From assembly GCA_025936275.1 (NCBI GenBank), contig JAICTR010000074.1, forward strand, positions 1 to 9,774: a stretch of 9,774 bases of DNA, in the 5' to 3' direction. Shown here piece after piece: positions 1-5,846 of the stretch. Source of the DNA: Burkholderiales bacterium (GTDB lineage Bacteria > Pseudomonadota > Gammaproteobacteria > Burkholderiales > Usitatibacteraceae). A program made the translations under genes and the position numbers. The notes under the pieces were generated by a model. It saw nothing but the letters and a program-made list of their open reading frames with translations. It did not search any database and was not told where the DNA came from. How positions within the stretch are numbered: position 1 is the stretch's first letter; the number at the start of each line of letters is the position of its first letter.

Positions 1-72
1 GAGAATCCTCCGCCGCGCATCGAACCTCCCGCGCGCCAGGCGGCGGCGAGCCCGGCACCCACCAAGGGCTGA
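1..72 (+). CDS. C-terminal end of a gene cut by the window edge (unknown product)
   Basis: Frame 1 is open from the first base to a TGA at 70-72. It encodes 23 residues rich in Pro and Ala, ending in APTKG. The composition resembles the disordered Pro/Ala tails common in high-GC proteobacterial proteins. No domain is visible and the function cannot be called. With only 23 codons the reading frame could be chance, so confidence is low. The sequence upstream of the window would settle it. Confidence 0.35.
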   Translation, partial: ENPPPRIEPPARQAAASPAPTKG

Positions 73-84
73 GCAGCGCGGCGC

Positions 85-270
85 ATGTCGCACGAGCGCG
101 ATCGCGACCATCGCAGCGCGCCTCCGGCGCCGCGCGAGCCGCGCTTCCTGGAGAGCGAGCCCTGCCCCGACCGCGGCAGGCGCGAGAGGCCGTCGCTCGT
201 GCCGAGCGAGCCGCTCGATCCGCTCCCGCATCCGGAGCGTGATCGATCCGGGGTGCGCCCCATTCGATGA
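85..270 (+). CDS. Doubtful small hypothetical protein, 61 aa
   Basis: This ORF starts 12 bases after the preceding stop and ends in TGA at 268-270. The product is hydrophilic, rich in Arg, Pro, Glu and Asp, begins MSHERDRDHRS, and has no membrane segment or recognisable motif. About 50 of the 61 codons end in G or C by hand count, and the bias is stronger in the first 44 codons, as expected for a coding frame here. There is no convincing Shine-Dalgarno before the ATG, and in DNA this GC-rich most frames have few stops. It may be a real small gene in the operon of the upstream partial gene, or a spurious ORF. Product unknown. Confidence 0.3.
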   Translation: MSHERDRDHRSAPPAPREPRFLESEPCPDRGRRERPSLVPSEPLDPLPHPERDRSGVRPIR

Positions 271-279
271 AGCGCCGCG

Positions 280-298
280 CGCGGCCGCGGCGGCCGCG
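280..298. terminator. GC-rich hairpin between convergent genes, possible terminator
   Basis: Perfect inverted repeat CGCGGCCG (280-287) / CGGCCGCG (291-298) with a 3-base centre, followed on the plus strand by TTT. It lies between the plus-strand ORFs on the left and the 3' end of the minus-strand hemerythrin gene at 337, where a shared terminator is expected. The T-run is too short for a classic intrinsic terminator. The repeat also holds two GCGGCCGC (NotI) sites, at 281-288 and 290-297. No gene is visible in 271-336. Confidence 0.35.
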
Positions 299-336
299 TT
301 TCGTGCTGCCGCCGCGCCGCGTGCCGTTACGCCCGC

Positions 337-900
337 TCAGTGCGCGCTGCGTCCCGCCGAGCCGCGCGATTCGCTGCGCCGGCCGCGCATCGGCATCGCC
401 GTGGTGTCCCCTTCGTCGCTCAGATCCAGCTCCTGCATGAGCTCCGCCTTGCGCGCATGCATCTCCTGCCCCAGCTCGTCGAGCTGCGGCTCATCGCCCG
501 AGACCAGCGGGAAGATCTCGTTCTCCTCTTCCTGCACGTGGTGGTGCACGTACTCGCCGAGCACCTTCACGCGCGCATCGTAGGTTTCGTCCACCTCGCG
601 CGATCCCTCGATCTGCGCGATGAGGTCCTTGGCGCTCGCGTGTTCGACCAGCGCCTCGTCCAACAGGTCGGTGTCATCCGCATCGAGGTTCTCGCGCAGC
701 CAAGGGTAGAAGAGCTCCTCCTCGAGACGGGTGTGCACGGTGAGCTCCTTGCAGATCCGCTCGGCGAGTGCGTCGCGCGATCCCGACTCGTCCTCCTTTT
801 CCTGCTCGTAGCGCTCGAACAGCGCCTCGACCTTGCGATGATCGCTCGCGAGCAGCTCGAGCGCGAGCGGAAGCGCGGGGGATTTGCCGGACCTTGCCAT
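337..900 (-). CDS. Hemerythrin HHE cation-binding domain protein
   Basis: Encodes 187 residues of a soluble four-helix-bundle hemerythrin-like protein. Such proteins bind a di-iron centre used for O2, NO or redox sensing, or for iron handling. Expected ligands are all present: H21 (in ASDHRK), H56 and E60 (in HTRLEEELFYP), H87 (in VEHASAKD) and H121 with E125 (second HxxxE pattern running into IFP). The two half-motifs have the same 10-residue His-to-Pro spacing. The C-terminus after about 150 is charged and ends in a Ser/Arg/Gly-rich tail, probably disordered. The frame is open further upstream, but ATG at 900 is chosen because AAGGAG sits 5 bases before it and homology-like sequence begins there. 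There is no signal peptide, so it is cytoplasmic. It is divergent from the BON lipoprotein gene across 172 bases. Its physiological ligand cannot be read from the sequence. Confidence 0.9.
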   Translation of the reverse strand: MARSGKSPALPLALELLASDHRKVEALFERYEQEKEDESGSRDALAERICKELTVHTRLEEELFYPWLRENLDADDTDLLDEALVEHASAKDLIAQIEGSREVDETYDARVKVLGEYVHHHVQEEENEIFPLVSGDEPQLDELGQEMHARKAELMQELDLSDEGDTTAMPMRGRRSESRGSAGRSAH

Positions 901-905
901 GGGGG

Positions 906-911
906 CTCCTT
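906..911 (-). promoter_or_regulatory. Ribosome binding site of the hemerythrin gene
   Basis: Minus-strand AAGGAG followed by five C and then ATG (start at 900). This decides the start 28 codons inside the longest open frame. No clear sigma70 or sigma54 promoter for this gene could be seen on the minus strand in 901-1072. Confidence 0.75.
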
Positions 912-1015
912 TGCGAGAAAAGGGGGTGTCGACGGGGTTCGCGCGCGCGAGGCGCGCGCTTCCATTGGGCATTCGCGCGCGCACTTCGTTTCCCCGCGGG
1001 CATTGGCTCGCATGC

Positions 1016-1031
1016 TGGCACGCGTCCTGCT
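1016..1031 (+). promoter_or_regulatory. Sigma54 (RpoN) -24/-12 promoter for the BON/PRC-barrel operon
   Basis: The sequence TGGCACG-CGTC-CTGCT matches the sigma54 consensus TGGCACG-N4-TTGCW with one mismatch. The invariant GG (1017-1018) and GC (1029-1030) are exactly 12 bases apart. Transcription is expected near 1041-1042, leaving a leader of about 31 bases to the ATG at 1073. Upstream, the direct repeat GGGCATT occurs at 967-973 and 998-1004, 31 bp or about three helical turns apart. An inverted repeat GCGCGCG (941-947) / CGCGCGC (953-959) lies about 85-100 bp before the predicted start. Either could be an activator site, but both are low-complexity or short. A sigma54 activator is encoded 1.1 kb downstream. 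Confidence 0.8.
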
Positions 1032-1072
1032 GCGCGGGTGTGCATGCCCTTCATGAGCAGCGCCCCCATTCC

Positions 1073-1513
1073 ATGACAGCCCGAACATTTCGCGCGACCG
1101 CGGCCTGCATCGCCGCCGCTTTCACCTTGGCGGCCTGCGACCGCGCCGTCGCCCCACCCTCGTTGCCATCTCCGCAGGCGCCCGATCCCGCCGCTTCGCC
1201 ATCGGGCGATGCGAAAGCGCCAAGCGGCACGCCCGCGCCCCCCGCCAAGCCCGCGCCGACGGGGACCGCGGCGCTGGTCGCGCCGACCGCCGGCGCGCCT
1301 TCGGACGCCGAGATCACGGCGGGCGCCGCGCAGGCCCTTGCCGCCGAACCCGCGCTCGCGGGCGCGAACCTTTCCGTGACGACGGACCATGGCGTGGTGA
1401 AGCTCACCGGGTCGGTGCGCTCGCCGGAGCAGGTCGCGCTCGCGGAAGAGCGCGCGCAGGTACCCGCCGGCGTGATGCGCGTCGAGACGCATCTCGAAGT
1501 CGATCCCGGCTGA
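1073..1513 (+). CDS. BON-domain lipoprotein
   Basis: Encodes 146 residues. The N-terminus has Arg4 and Arg7, a hydrophobic stretch and the lipobox L19-A-A-C22, so it should be processed by signal peptidase II and lipidated on Cys22. Residue 23 is Asp, the classic +2 inner-membrane retention residue of enteric Lol rules, so inner versus outer membrane placement is uncertain. Residues 23-76 are a Pro/Ala/Ser-rich linker. Residues about 77-143 form one BON domain, with the core strand GVVKLTGSV at 107-115 and a final VETHLEVD strand. BON domains bind phospholipid or other envelope surfaces and occur in osmotic-stress proteins such as OsmY, usually in two copies rather than one. ATG 1073 is chosen because it gives a well-formed lipoprotein signal and lies just after the sigma54 start. 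The SD is weak (GAGCAG). The PRC-barrel gene follows after 8 bases, so they form one operon. Confidence 0.85.
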   Translation: MTARTFRATAACIAAAFTLAACDRAVAPPSLPSPQAPDPAASPSGDAKAPSGTPAPPAKPAPTGTAALVAPTAGAPSDAEITAGAAQALAAEPALAGANLSVTTDHGVVKLTGSVRSPEQVALAEERAQVPAGVMRVETHLEVDPG

Positions 1514-1521
1514 GCAGCGCG

Positions 1522-1989
1522 ATGAGTCGAGTGCATCGCGCCGGGGATCCTTCCGTCGCATCCACGCGCGCGGAAGGGCCGCTCGTCGAGAAGATCGAAC
1601 CCGTCGCGGGCGCGCGGGCGGGACCCGGCGCCTTCGTCATGTCGTGCGCCGGCCTCGGCGGCGAGCGCATCGTGAACCGGCGCGGAGAAGTGCTCGGCTC
1701 GCTCGAGCATGTGATGCTCGACGTGCGCAGCGGCCGCATCGCCTACGCGGTGCTCTCGCGTGGCGGCGTCTTCGGCCTGGGCGCGAAGCTTTTCGCCGTC
1801 CCGTGGAGCGCCCTCACCCTCGATGCGCCGCGCCAGTGCTTCGTCCTCGGCGTCGAGCGCGAGCGCCTCGAGCGCGCGCCGGGCTTCGATCGCGACCATT
1901 GGCCCGCCATGGCTGATGAATCGTGGGCGTCGGCGGTTCACGACTATTACGGCGCGACACCGTACTGGAAGCGCGCGCCTTCGCGCTGA
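1522..1989 (+). CDS. PRC-barrel domain protein (copy 1)
   Basis: Encodes 155 residues. A variable N-terminal region (1-34) precedes a PRC-barrel core at about 45-115 with the family pattern: IVNRRGEVLG, a following VMLDVRSGRIAYAV strand pair, and KLFAVPWSALTLD. PRC-barrels are small beta-barrels found in the photosynthetic reaction-centre H subunit and in RimM, and as stand-alone stress or envelope-associated proteins of unclear function. After the barrel comes a conserved aromatic tail, APGFDRDHWPAMAD (119-132) and then SWASAVHDYYG (134-144) and PYW. It is paralogous to the protein at 5847-6287: 73 of 116 aligned positions are identical by hand count, about 63%. No signal peptide or membrane segment is visible. 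It starts 8 bases after the BON lipoprotein stop, with only a weak SD (GAGCAG), so translation may depend on the upstream gene. Confidence 0.87.
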   Translation: MSRVHRAGDPSVASTRAEGPLVEKIEPVAGARAGPGAFVMSCAGLGGERIVNRRGEVLGSLEHVMLDVRSGRIAYAVLSRGGVFGLGAKLFAVPWSALTLDAPRQCFVLGVERERLERAPGFDRDHWPAMADESWASAVHDYYGATPYWKRAPSR

Positions 1990-2010
1990 GCGCGCATCTC
2001 GCCACGCATC

Positions 2011-2061
2011 GCGAGCGCGCTCGCTGCCGCTTGCAAGGGCTGTAGGACTCGGCCGACAGCC
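2011..2061 (+). terminator. Two inverted repeats after the first PRC-barrel gene, possible terminator
   Basis: The gap 1990-2160 (171 bases) holds no gene. A perfect 14-base palindrome GCGAGCGCGCTCGC (2011-2024) can fold as a 5-bp stem with a CGCG loop. A second repeat, GGCTGT (2038-2043) / ACAGCC (2056-2061), has a 12-base loop containing CGGCCG. Neither is followed by a T-run, so this is at best a weak or Rho-assisted terminator. An operator role for the regulator gene downstream is equally possible. Confidence 0.3.
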
Positions 2062-2105
2062 TTCCGCCGCGCGCGAGTTCAACATGGAAAAAACTTCACG
2101 TCGCG

Positions 2106-2113
2106 TGACGTCA
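2106..2113. promoter_or_regulatory. TGACGTCA palindrome upstream of the response regulator, possible operator
   Basis: A perfect 8-base palindrome lies 47 bases before the regulator start, in the least GC-rich part of the gap (the A6 run and surrounding bases at about 2076-2095). This is where the regulator's own promoter would be expected. I cannot identify a convincing -35/-10 pair or a sigma54 element here, so the assignment rests only on symmetry and position. Confidence 0.25.
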
Positions 2114-2160
2114 TCCTTTCTCGGGCGCACCCCGGGTTACTCGGCCGGAGCCAACGATCC

Positions 2161-3561
2161 ATGTCCCATGTCCTCATCGTCGACGACGATGCCAATACGC
2201 GCGACGCCCTCGCCGCGCTCGCGGCGGCGGAAGGATTCACCACCGCCTGCGCCGGAAGCATCGCCGAGGCGCGCATCCAGCTCGTGCGGCAGCGTCCCGA
2301 CGTCGTGTTGATGGACCTGCGGCTTCCCGACGGCAGCGGCATCGACCTTTTCGAGGACCTCGAGGACCGCTCCTCGATCGAGACCATCCTCATCACCGGC
2401 CACGCGAGCGTCGAGAGCGCGGTGGAAGCGCTGCGCCTGGGCGCTTCGGACTACCTCACCAAGCCCGTGAACCTGCAGCGGTTGAAGGCGGTGCTCTCGC
2501 GCGTGCCGAAGAGCGGGGAGCTGCGCGCGGAGATCGGCGCGCTGCGCGAGGAGTTGCGCCGCCTCGGCCGCTTCGGCCGTCTGGTCGGCCGCTCCATCCC
2601 GATGCACGAGGTGTACGACAAGATCGCGCGCGTCGCGCCCACCGAGGCGACGGTGCTCCTTCTGGGCGAGAGCGGCACCGGCAAGGAGATCGTCGCGCGC
2701 ACCATCCACGAGCTCTCGCGGCGGCGCAAGCACCCGTTCCTCGCCATCAACTGCGGCGCGATCTCGCCCAACCTGATCGAGAACGAGATGTTCGGCCACG
2801 AGCGCGGCAGCTACACCGGCGCCGACCGGCAGCACAAGGGCTACTTCGAGCAGGCCGACGGCGGCAGCCTCTTCCTCGACGAGATCACCGAGATGCCGCT
2901 CGAGCTGCAGGTGCGGCTGCTGCGCGTGCTCGAGACCGGCAGCTTCATGCGCATCGGCACCTCGAAGAGCATCGAGACCGACGTGCGCATCATCGCCGCC
3001 ACCAACCGCGATCCGCGCGAGGCGGTGCGCGCCGGGAAGCTGCGCGAGGACCTGTACCACCGCCTCAACGTGTTTCCGCTGGAGATGCCGCCGCTGCGCG
3101 CGCGCGGCGACGACGTGGAGCTCATCGCGAGCTATTTCCTCGAGGAGCTCAACGAGGCGTGCGGGACGCGCAAGAAGTTCGCGCCCGGCGCGATCGCGCG
3201 CATGAAGCAGTATCCCTGGCCCGGCAACGTCCGGGAATTGAAAAACTACATTCATAGGGTGTTCATCATGGCCGGAGACCAAGGACTCGAAGGACCCACT
3301 CTCGAAGCGGAAGCGGCGCCGATGCGCTCCATCGCGGCGGCCTCGTCCACGCCGGCGATCACCGTGCCGCTCGGCACGCCGCTGTCGGTGGCCGCGCGTG
3401 AGCTCATCCTCTCGACGCTGCAGCACTGCAACGGCGAGCGCAAGCGCACCGCGGAGATGCTGGGCATCTGCACCAAGACGCTCTACAACCGCCTGCGCGA
3501 GTACGGCATCCGCGAGGATCACAACCGCTCCGGCATCGGCAGCGAATCGCGCGCCTCATGA
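2161..3561 (+). CDS. Sigma54-dependent response regulator, NtrC family (REC-AAA+-Fis HTH)
   Basis: Encodes 466 residues and activates RNA polymerase-sigma54 after phosphorylation. Receiver domain 1-118: acidic pair D8-D10, phospho-acceptor D52 (in VVLMDLRLPDGSG), T79 and K101 (TKP). AAA+ domain about 141-370: Walker A GESGTGKE (169-176), the sigma54-contact loop GSYTGA (216-221) and Walker B GGSLFLDE ending at D240-E241. Further features are the ATNRD sensor region, REDLYHRLNVFPLEMPPLR and WPGNVRELKN. The C-terminal Fis-type helix-turn-helix is at about 427-449 (RKRTAEMLGI...TLYNRLREYG). The contact loop differs from the canonical GAFTGA by A-to-S and F-to-Y, keeping the essential Thr. The start at 2161 has GGAG 10 bases upstream and gives a complete receiver. 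It overlaps the kinase gene by 4 bases (ATGA), so the two are co-translated and the kinase is the likely partner. Probable targets are the two sigma54 promoters at 1016 and 5569 (inference). Confidence 0.96.
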   Translation: MSHVLIVDDDANTRDALAALAAAEGFTTACAGSIAEARIQLVRQRPDVVLMDLRLPDGSGIDLFEDLEDRSSIETILITGHASVESAVEALRLGASDYLTKPVNLQRLKAVLSRVPKSGELRAEIGALREELRRLGRFGRLVGRSIPMHEVYDKIARVAPTEATVLLLGESGTGKEIVARTIHELSRRRKHPFLAINCGAISPNLIENEMFGHERGSYTGADRQHKGYFEQADGGSLFLDEITEMPLELQVRLLRVLETGSFMRIGTSKSIETDVRIIAATNRDPREAVRAGKLREDLYHRLNVFPLEMPPLRARGDDVELIASYFLEELNEACGTRKKFAPGAIARMKQYPWPGNVRELKNYIHRVFIMAGDQGLEGPTLEAEAAPMRSIAAASSTPAITVPLGTPLSVAARELILSTLQHCNGERKRTAEMLGICTKTLYNRLREYGIREDHNRSGIGSESRAS

Positions 3562-5567
3562 CCGCGGGACCCGCGCAGGCGCCCGCGCCGCCGCGCGGGG
3601 CGCGCGCGCGGGGCAGCGCCGCCGAGCACTTCCGGCTGATGGCCGACTGTGCGCCGGTGATGATCTGGGTGGCCGGTCCCGATGGGCGCAGCGTGTACTT
3701 CAACCGGCCGTGGCTCGACTTCACCGGGCGAGCGCTCGAGGAGGAACTCGGGCACGGATGGCGCGACGGCTTGCATCCGGAGGACGCGCCGCGTTGCGTG
3801 GCGGCTTACGCCGAGGCGTTCGGCGCCCTCGCCCCGTTCGAGGTCGAGTATCGCCTGCGCCGCCATGACGGCGAGTATCGCTGGCTCCTCGACAAGGGCG
3901 TCCCGCTCGTCACCGCCGGAGCGCTGAGCGGCTTCGTCGGCTCGTGCCTCGACATCACCGACCGGATGCGCGCCGAGCAGCAGGCGCGCAAGCGCGAGCA
4001 GGACTTCAAGACGCTCGCCGAGAACATTCCCGATGTCATCGCGCGCCTCGACCGCGACCTGCGCTATCTGTACGTGAACCGCGCCGCGGAGCATGCGTTC
4101 GGGCGGCGGCCGGACGAGCTCATCGGACGGCGCTGCGGCGAGGCGGGGATGCCGCCGCACGTCGTGGCCCCGCTGCGCGAAGCCGCGCGCCGCGCCTTCG
4201 AGACGCGCGAGGAGCAGCGCTTCAGCTTCGAGGACGGGCGCGATCCGCCCGGCCACTTCGCCGGGCGCGTGATCCCGGAGTCCGGGGGCGAGGGTCGCGT
4301 CGATGCGGTGCTGGTGATCGTCTACGACGAGACCGCGCGCGCGCGCGAGGACGAGCGCCGCGCCGAGCTCCTCGAGCGCGAGCGCAACGCCCGTGCCCAC
4401 GCGGAATCGGCCACCCTCGCCCGCGACCAGTTCCTCGCCATCGTCTCGCACGAGCTGCGCTCGCCGCTGAACGGCATCAAGAGCTGGACGCACGTGCTCG
4501 AGAACCTGCTGCGCGACGCGGAGCCTTCGGTGCGCCGCGCGCTCGCCGGCATCATGATCGGCGTCGACCACCAGGTGCGCCTCATCGACGACCTCCTCGA
4601 CGTGACGCGCGCGCTGAGCGGCAACCTCGGCCTCGCGAAGCAGCCGATGCCGCTCCTGCCGGTGCTCGCCGATGCGGTGGAGAGCCTGCGCGCGATGGCG
4701 CTCGAGAAGGGCTTGCGCATCGTCACCGACTACGCGATGGGCGATCGCGAGATCCACGGCGACCCGGATCGCGTGCGCCAGATTTTCGTGAACCTGCTCA
4801 CCAACGCGGTGAAGTTCACGCCGGCCGACGGGACGGTGTGGGTGTCGGCGCGGCCCGAGGGCGCGATGGCGCGCGTGGAAGTGCGCGACAACGGCTCGGG
4901 AATACCGCCGGAGTTCCTGCCCTATCTCTTCGATCCTTTCCGCCAGGCCGACCAGGGATCGGCCAGCCGCGGCCAGGAGGGCCTGGGGCTCGGCCTCGCG
5001 CTCGTGCAGCGCCTCGCGGAGCTCCACGGCGGCTACGTGACGTGCGAGAGCGAGGGCCTCGATCGCGGCGCGACGTTCCGCGTGTACCTTCCGCTGCGCC
5101 GCGATTCGGGAACGCGCCGCGCCGTGGGCGGGCAGCCGAGCGCCGCGGCCGCCCTGCCCTCGCTTTCCGGAATCCGCGTGCTCCTCATCGACGACCAGCG
5201 CGAGGCGCGCGAATCGCTCGGCGCCCTGCTCTCGCAGGCGGGCGCGGCCGTGAACCTCGCCGCTTCGGGGCAGGAGGCGCTCGCGCATCTGGCGTTGGGC
5301 GAGAGACACGAGACGCCCGAGGTCGTGGTGTGCGACATCGCCATGCCGGACGAGGACGGCTATGCCACCTTGAAGCGCATCCGGCGCTGGGAATCGGGCC
5401 ACGCGGCGCGCGGCAGGCGCCCGGCGATCGCGCTTTCCGCCTTCACGCAGCGCGAGGATCGCATCCGCGCGCTTTCCGAGGGCTTCCAGATGCACCTCAC
5501 CAAGCCGGTCGCCCCGGCGGAGCTGGTCACCGTCATCGCGAGCGTCGCGCGCGGCATGCGCATGTAG
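3558..5567 (+). CDS. Soluble PAS-PAS hybrid sensor histidine kinase
   Basis: Encodes 669 residues. Order: Pro/Ala/Arg-rich start (1-19); PAS 1 with PAC (about 22-138, including FRLMADCAPVMIWV, YFNRPWLDFTG and GEYRWLLD); PAS 2 (about 148-260, LAENIPDVIARLDRDLRYLYVN); a charged helical linker (260-288); HisKA with H298 in FLAIVSHELRSPLNG; HATPase with N-box around N412/N416, G1 DNGSGIP (444-450), F-box FDPF (458-461) and G2 GLGLGL (475-480). A C-terminal receiver has D545/D546, phospho-acceptor D593 and K649. No transmembrane segment or signal peptide is seen, so it senses a cytoplasmic cue. PAS 1 is of the type often seen in PAS/PAC kinases, and its ligand cannot be read. The ATG overlaps the regulator stop, with no good SD, so translational coupling is likely. 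No Hpt domain is in the protein or elsewhere in the window. Phosphate may therefore pass directly from H298 to the regulator's D52, with the attached receiver modulating activity. Confidence 0.96.
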   Translation: MTAGPAQAPAPPRGARARGSAAEHFRLMADCAPVMIWVAGPDGRSVYFNRPWLDFTGRALEEELGHGWRDGLHPEDAPRCVAAYAEAFGALAPFEVEYRLRRHDGEYRWLLDKGVPLVTAGALSGFVGSCLDITDRMRAEQQARKREQDFKTLAENIPDVIARLDRDLRYLYVNRAAEHAFGRRPDELIGRRCGEAGMPPHVVAPLREAARRAFETREEQRFSFEDGRDPPGHFAGRVIPESGGEGRVDAVLVIVYDETARAREDERRAELLERERNARAHAESATLARDQFLAIVSHELRSPLNGIKSWTHVLENLLRDAEPSVRRALAGIMIGVDHQVRLIDDLLDVTRALSGNLGLAKQPMPLLPVLADAVESLRAMALEKGLRIVTDYAMGDREIHGDPDRVRQIFVNLLTNAVKFTPADGTVWVSARPEGAMARVEVRDNGSGIPPEFLPYLFDPFRQADQGSASRGQEGLGLGLALVQRLAELHGGYVTCESEGLDRGATFRVYLPLRRDSGTRRAVGGQPSAAAALPSLSGIRVLLIDDQREARESLGALLSQAGAAVNLAASGQEALAHLALGERHETPEVVVCDIAMPDEDGYATLKRIRRWESGHAARGRRPAIALSAFTQREDRIRALSEGFQMHLTKPVAPAELVTVIASVARGMRM

Positions 5568-5568
5568 G

Positions 5569-5583
5569 CGGCACGGATGTTGC
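5569..5583 (+). promoter_or_regulatory. Sigma54 (RpoN) -24/-12 promoter for the small-protein/PRC-barrel unit
   Basis: The sequence CGGCACG-GATG-TTGC matches the consensus TGGCACG-N4-TTGCW with only the first T changed; the base after TTGC is G. GG (5570-5571) and GC (5582-5583) are exactly 12 bases apart. It begins two bases after the kinase TAG (5565-5567). Predicted transcription start is near 5594-5595, giving a leader of about 42 bases to the ATG at 5637. Any activator site would lie inside the 3' end of the kinase gene. This is the second such promoter in the window, and both flank the sigma54-activator operon. Confidence 0.82.
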
Positions 5584-5589
5584 GGCGCG

Positions 5590-5624
5590 GGAGGGTTCCG
5601 GCGCGCGTTCGCGCGCCCCCCTCC
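5590..5624 (+). other. GC-rich stem-loop in the leader before the 56-aa gene
   Basis: Inner perfect repeat GGCGCGCG (5600-5607) / CGCGCGCC (5610-5617), flanked by an outer repeat GGAGGG (5590-5595) / CCCTCC (5619-5624). The structure ends directly against the Shine-Dalgarno GAGGAG (5625-5630). If transcription starts near 5594, only the inner stem is fully in the mRNA. It could be a 5' stabilising or translation-modulating hairpin, or the tail-end hairpin of the kinase transcript. There is no T-run, so it is not a classic intrinsic terminator. Confidence 0.45.
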
Positions 5625-5636
5625 GAGGAGACCAGC

Positions 5637-5807
5637 ATGGAGAACCGCGTTCCCCCGAAGTCCTCCAATCCCAATGCGCGCGACCAGGAGCACAACCGGC
5701 GCGAGGAAACGCCGAAGCGCCCCTGGCCCGAAGGTCCCGGCGGCCCGGACGAAGCGAAGGGCGCCGAGGATGCGCGCAACAAGTCCACGCGCACCGGCGA
5801 GCGCTAG
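5637..5807 (+). CDS. Small hydrophilic hypothetical protein, 56 aa
   Basis: Starts MENRVPPKSSNPNARDQEHN and ends in NKSTRTGER. It is almost entirely polar: rich in Lys, Arg, Glu, Asp, Asn, Pro and Gly, with no hydrophobic core, Cys or membrane segment. It is therefore probably intrinsically disordered, like many small stress-induced proteins. I do not recognise a family. Support for a real gene is good: GAGGAG lies 6 bases before the ATG, a near-consensus sigma54 promoter sits just upstream, and G/C-ending codons dominate. The second PRC-barrel gene follows after a 39-base gap and probably shares the transcript. The frame is open upstream of the ATG, but that part would precede the predicted transcription start. 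Confidence 0.65.
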   Translation: MENRVPPKSSNPNARDQEHNRREETPKRPWPEGPGGPDEAKGAEDARNKSTRTGER

Positions 5808-5831
5808 CGGCCGCAACCGAAACCACCGAGC

Positions 5832-5837
5832 AAGGAG
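5832..5837 (+). promoter_or_regulatory. Ribosome binding site that fixes the start of PRC-barrel copy 2
   Basis: AAGGAG abuts an ATG at 5838 with no spacer and lies 9 bases before a second in-frame ATG at 5847. The spacing favours 5847 as the true start, removing three residues (MRD) from the longest frame. Confidence 0.7.
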
Positions 5838-5846
5838 ATGCGAGAC

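Noticed and set aside
1010..1047. Two GCATGC hexamers bracketing the first sigma54 promoter 32 bp apart, and another at 5554-5559 before the second
   Set aside because: A GC-rich palindromic hexamer that also occurs elsewhere in the window inside coding sequence; the distance to the -24 element differs between the two promoters, so no shared site can be claimed.
2083..2311. Possible leader peptide starting MEKTSRRVTSSF upstream of the regulator
   Set aside because: No SD precedes it and the frame runs on over the regulator gene as Ser/Arg/Pro-rich shadow sequence.
2137..3522. 461-codon minus-strand frame opposite the response regulator
   Set aside because: Same shadow effect; the plus strand encodes an intact NtrC-family protein and the antisense product has no recognisable domain.
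5460..5560. Weak similarity (CGCGCGCTT...GGGC) between the regions upstream of the two sigma54 promoters
   Set aside because: The second copy is within kinase coding sequence and the match is mostly low-complexity GC; insufficient to call an activator site.
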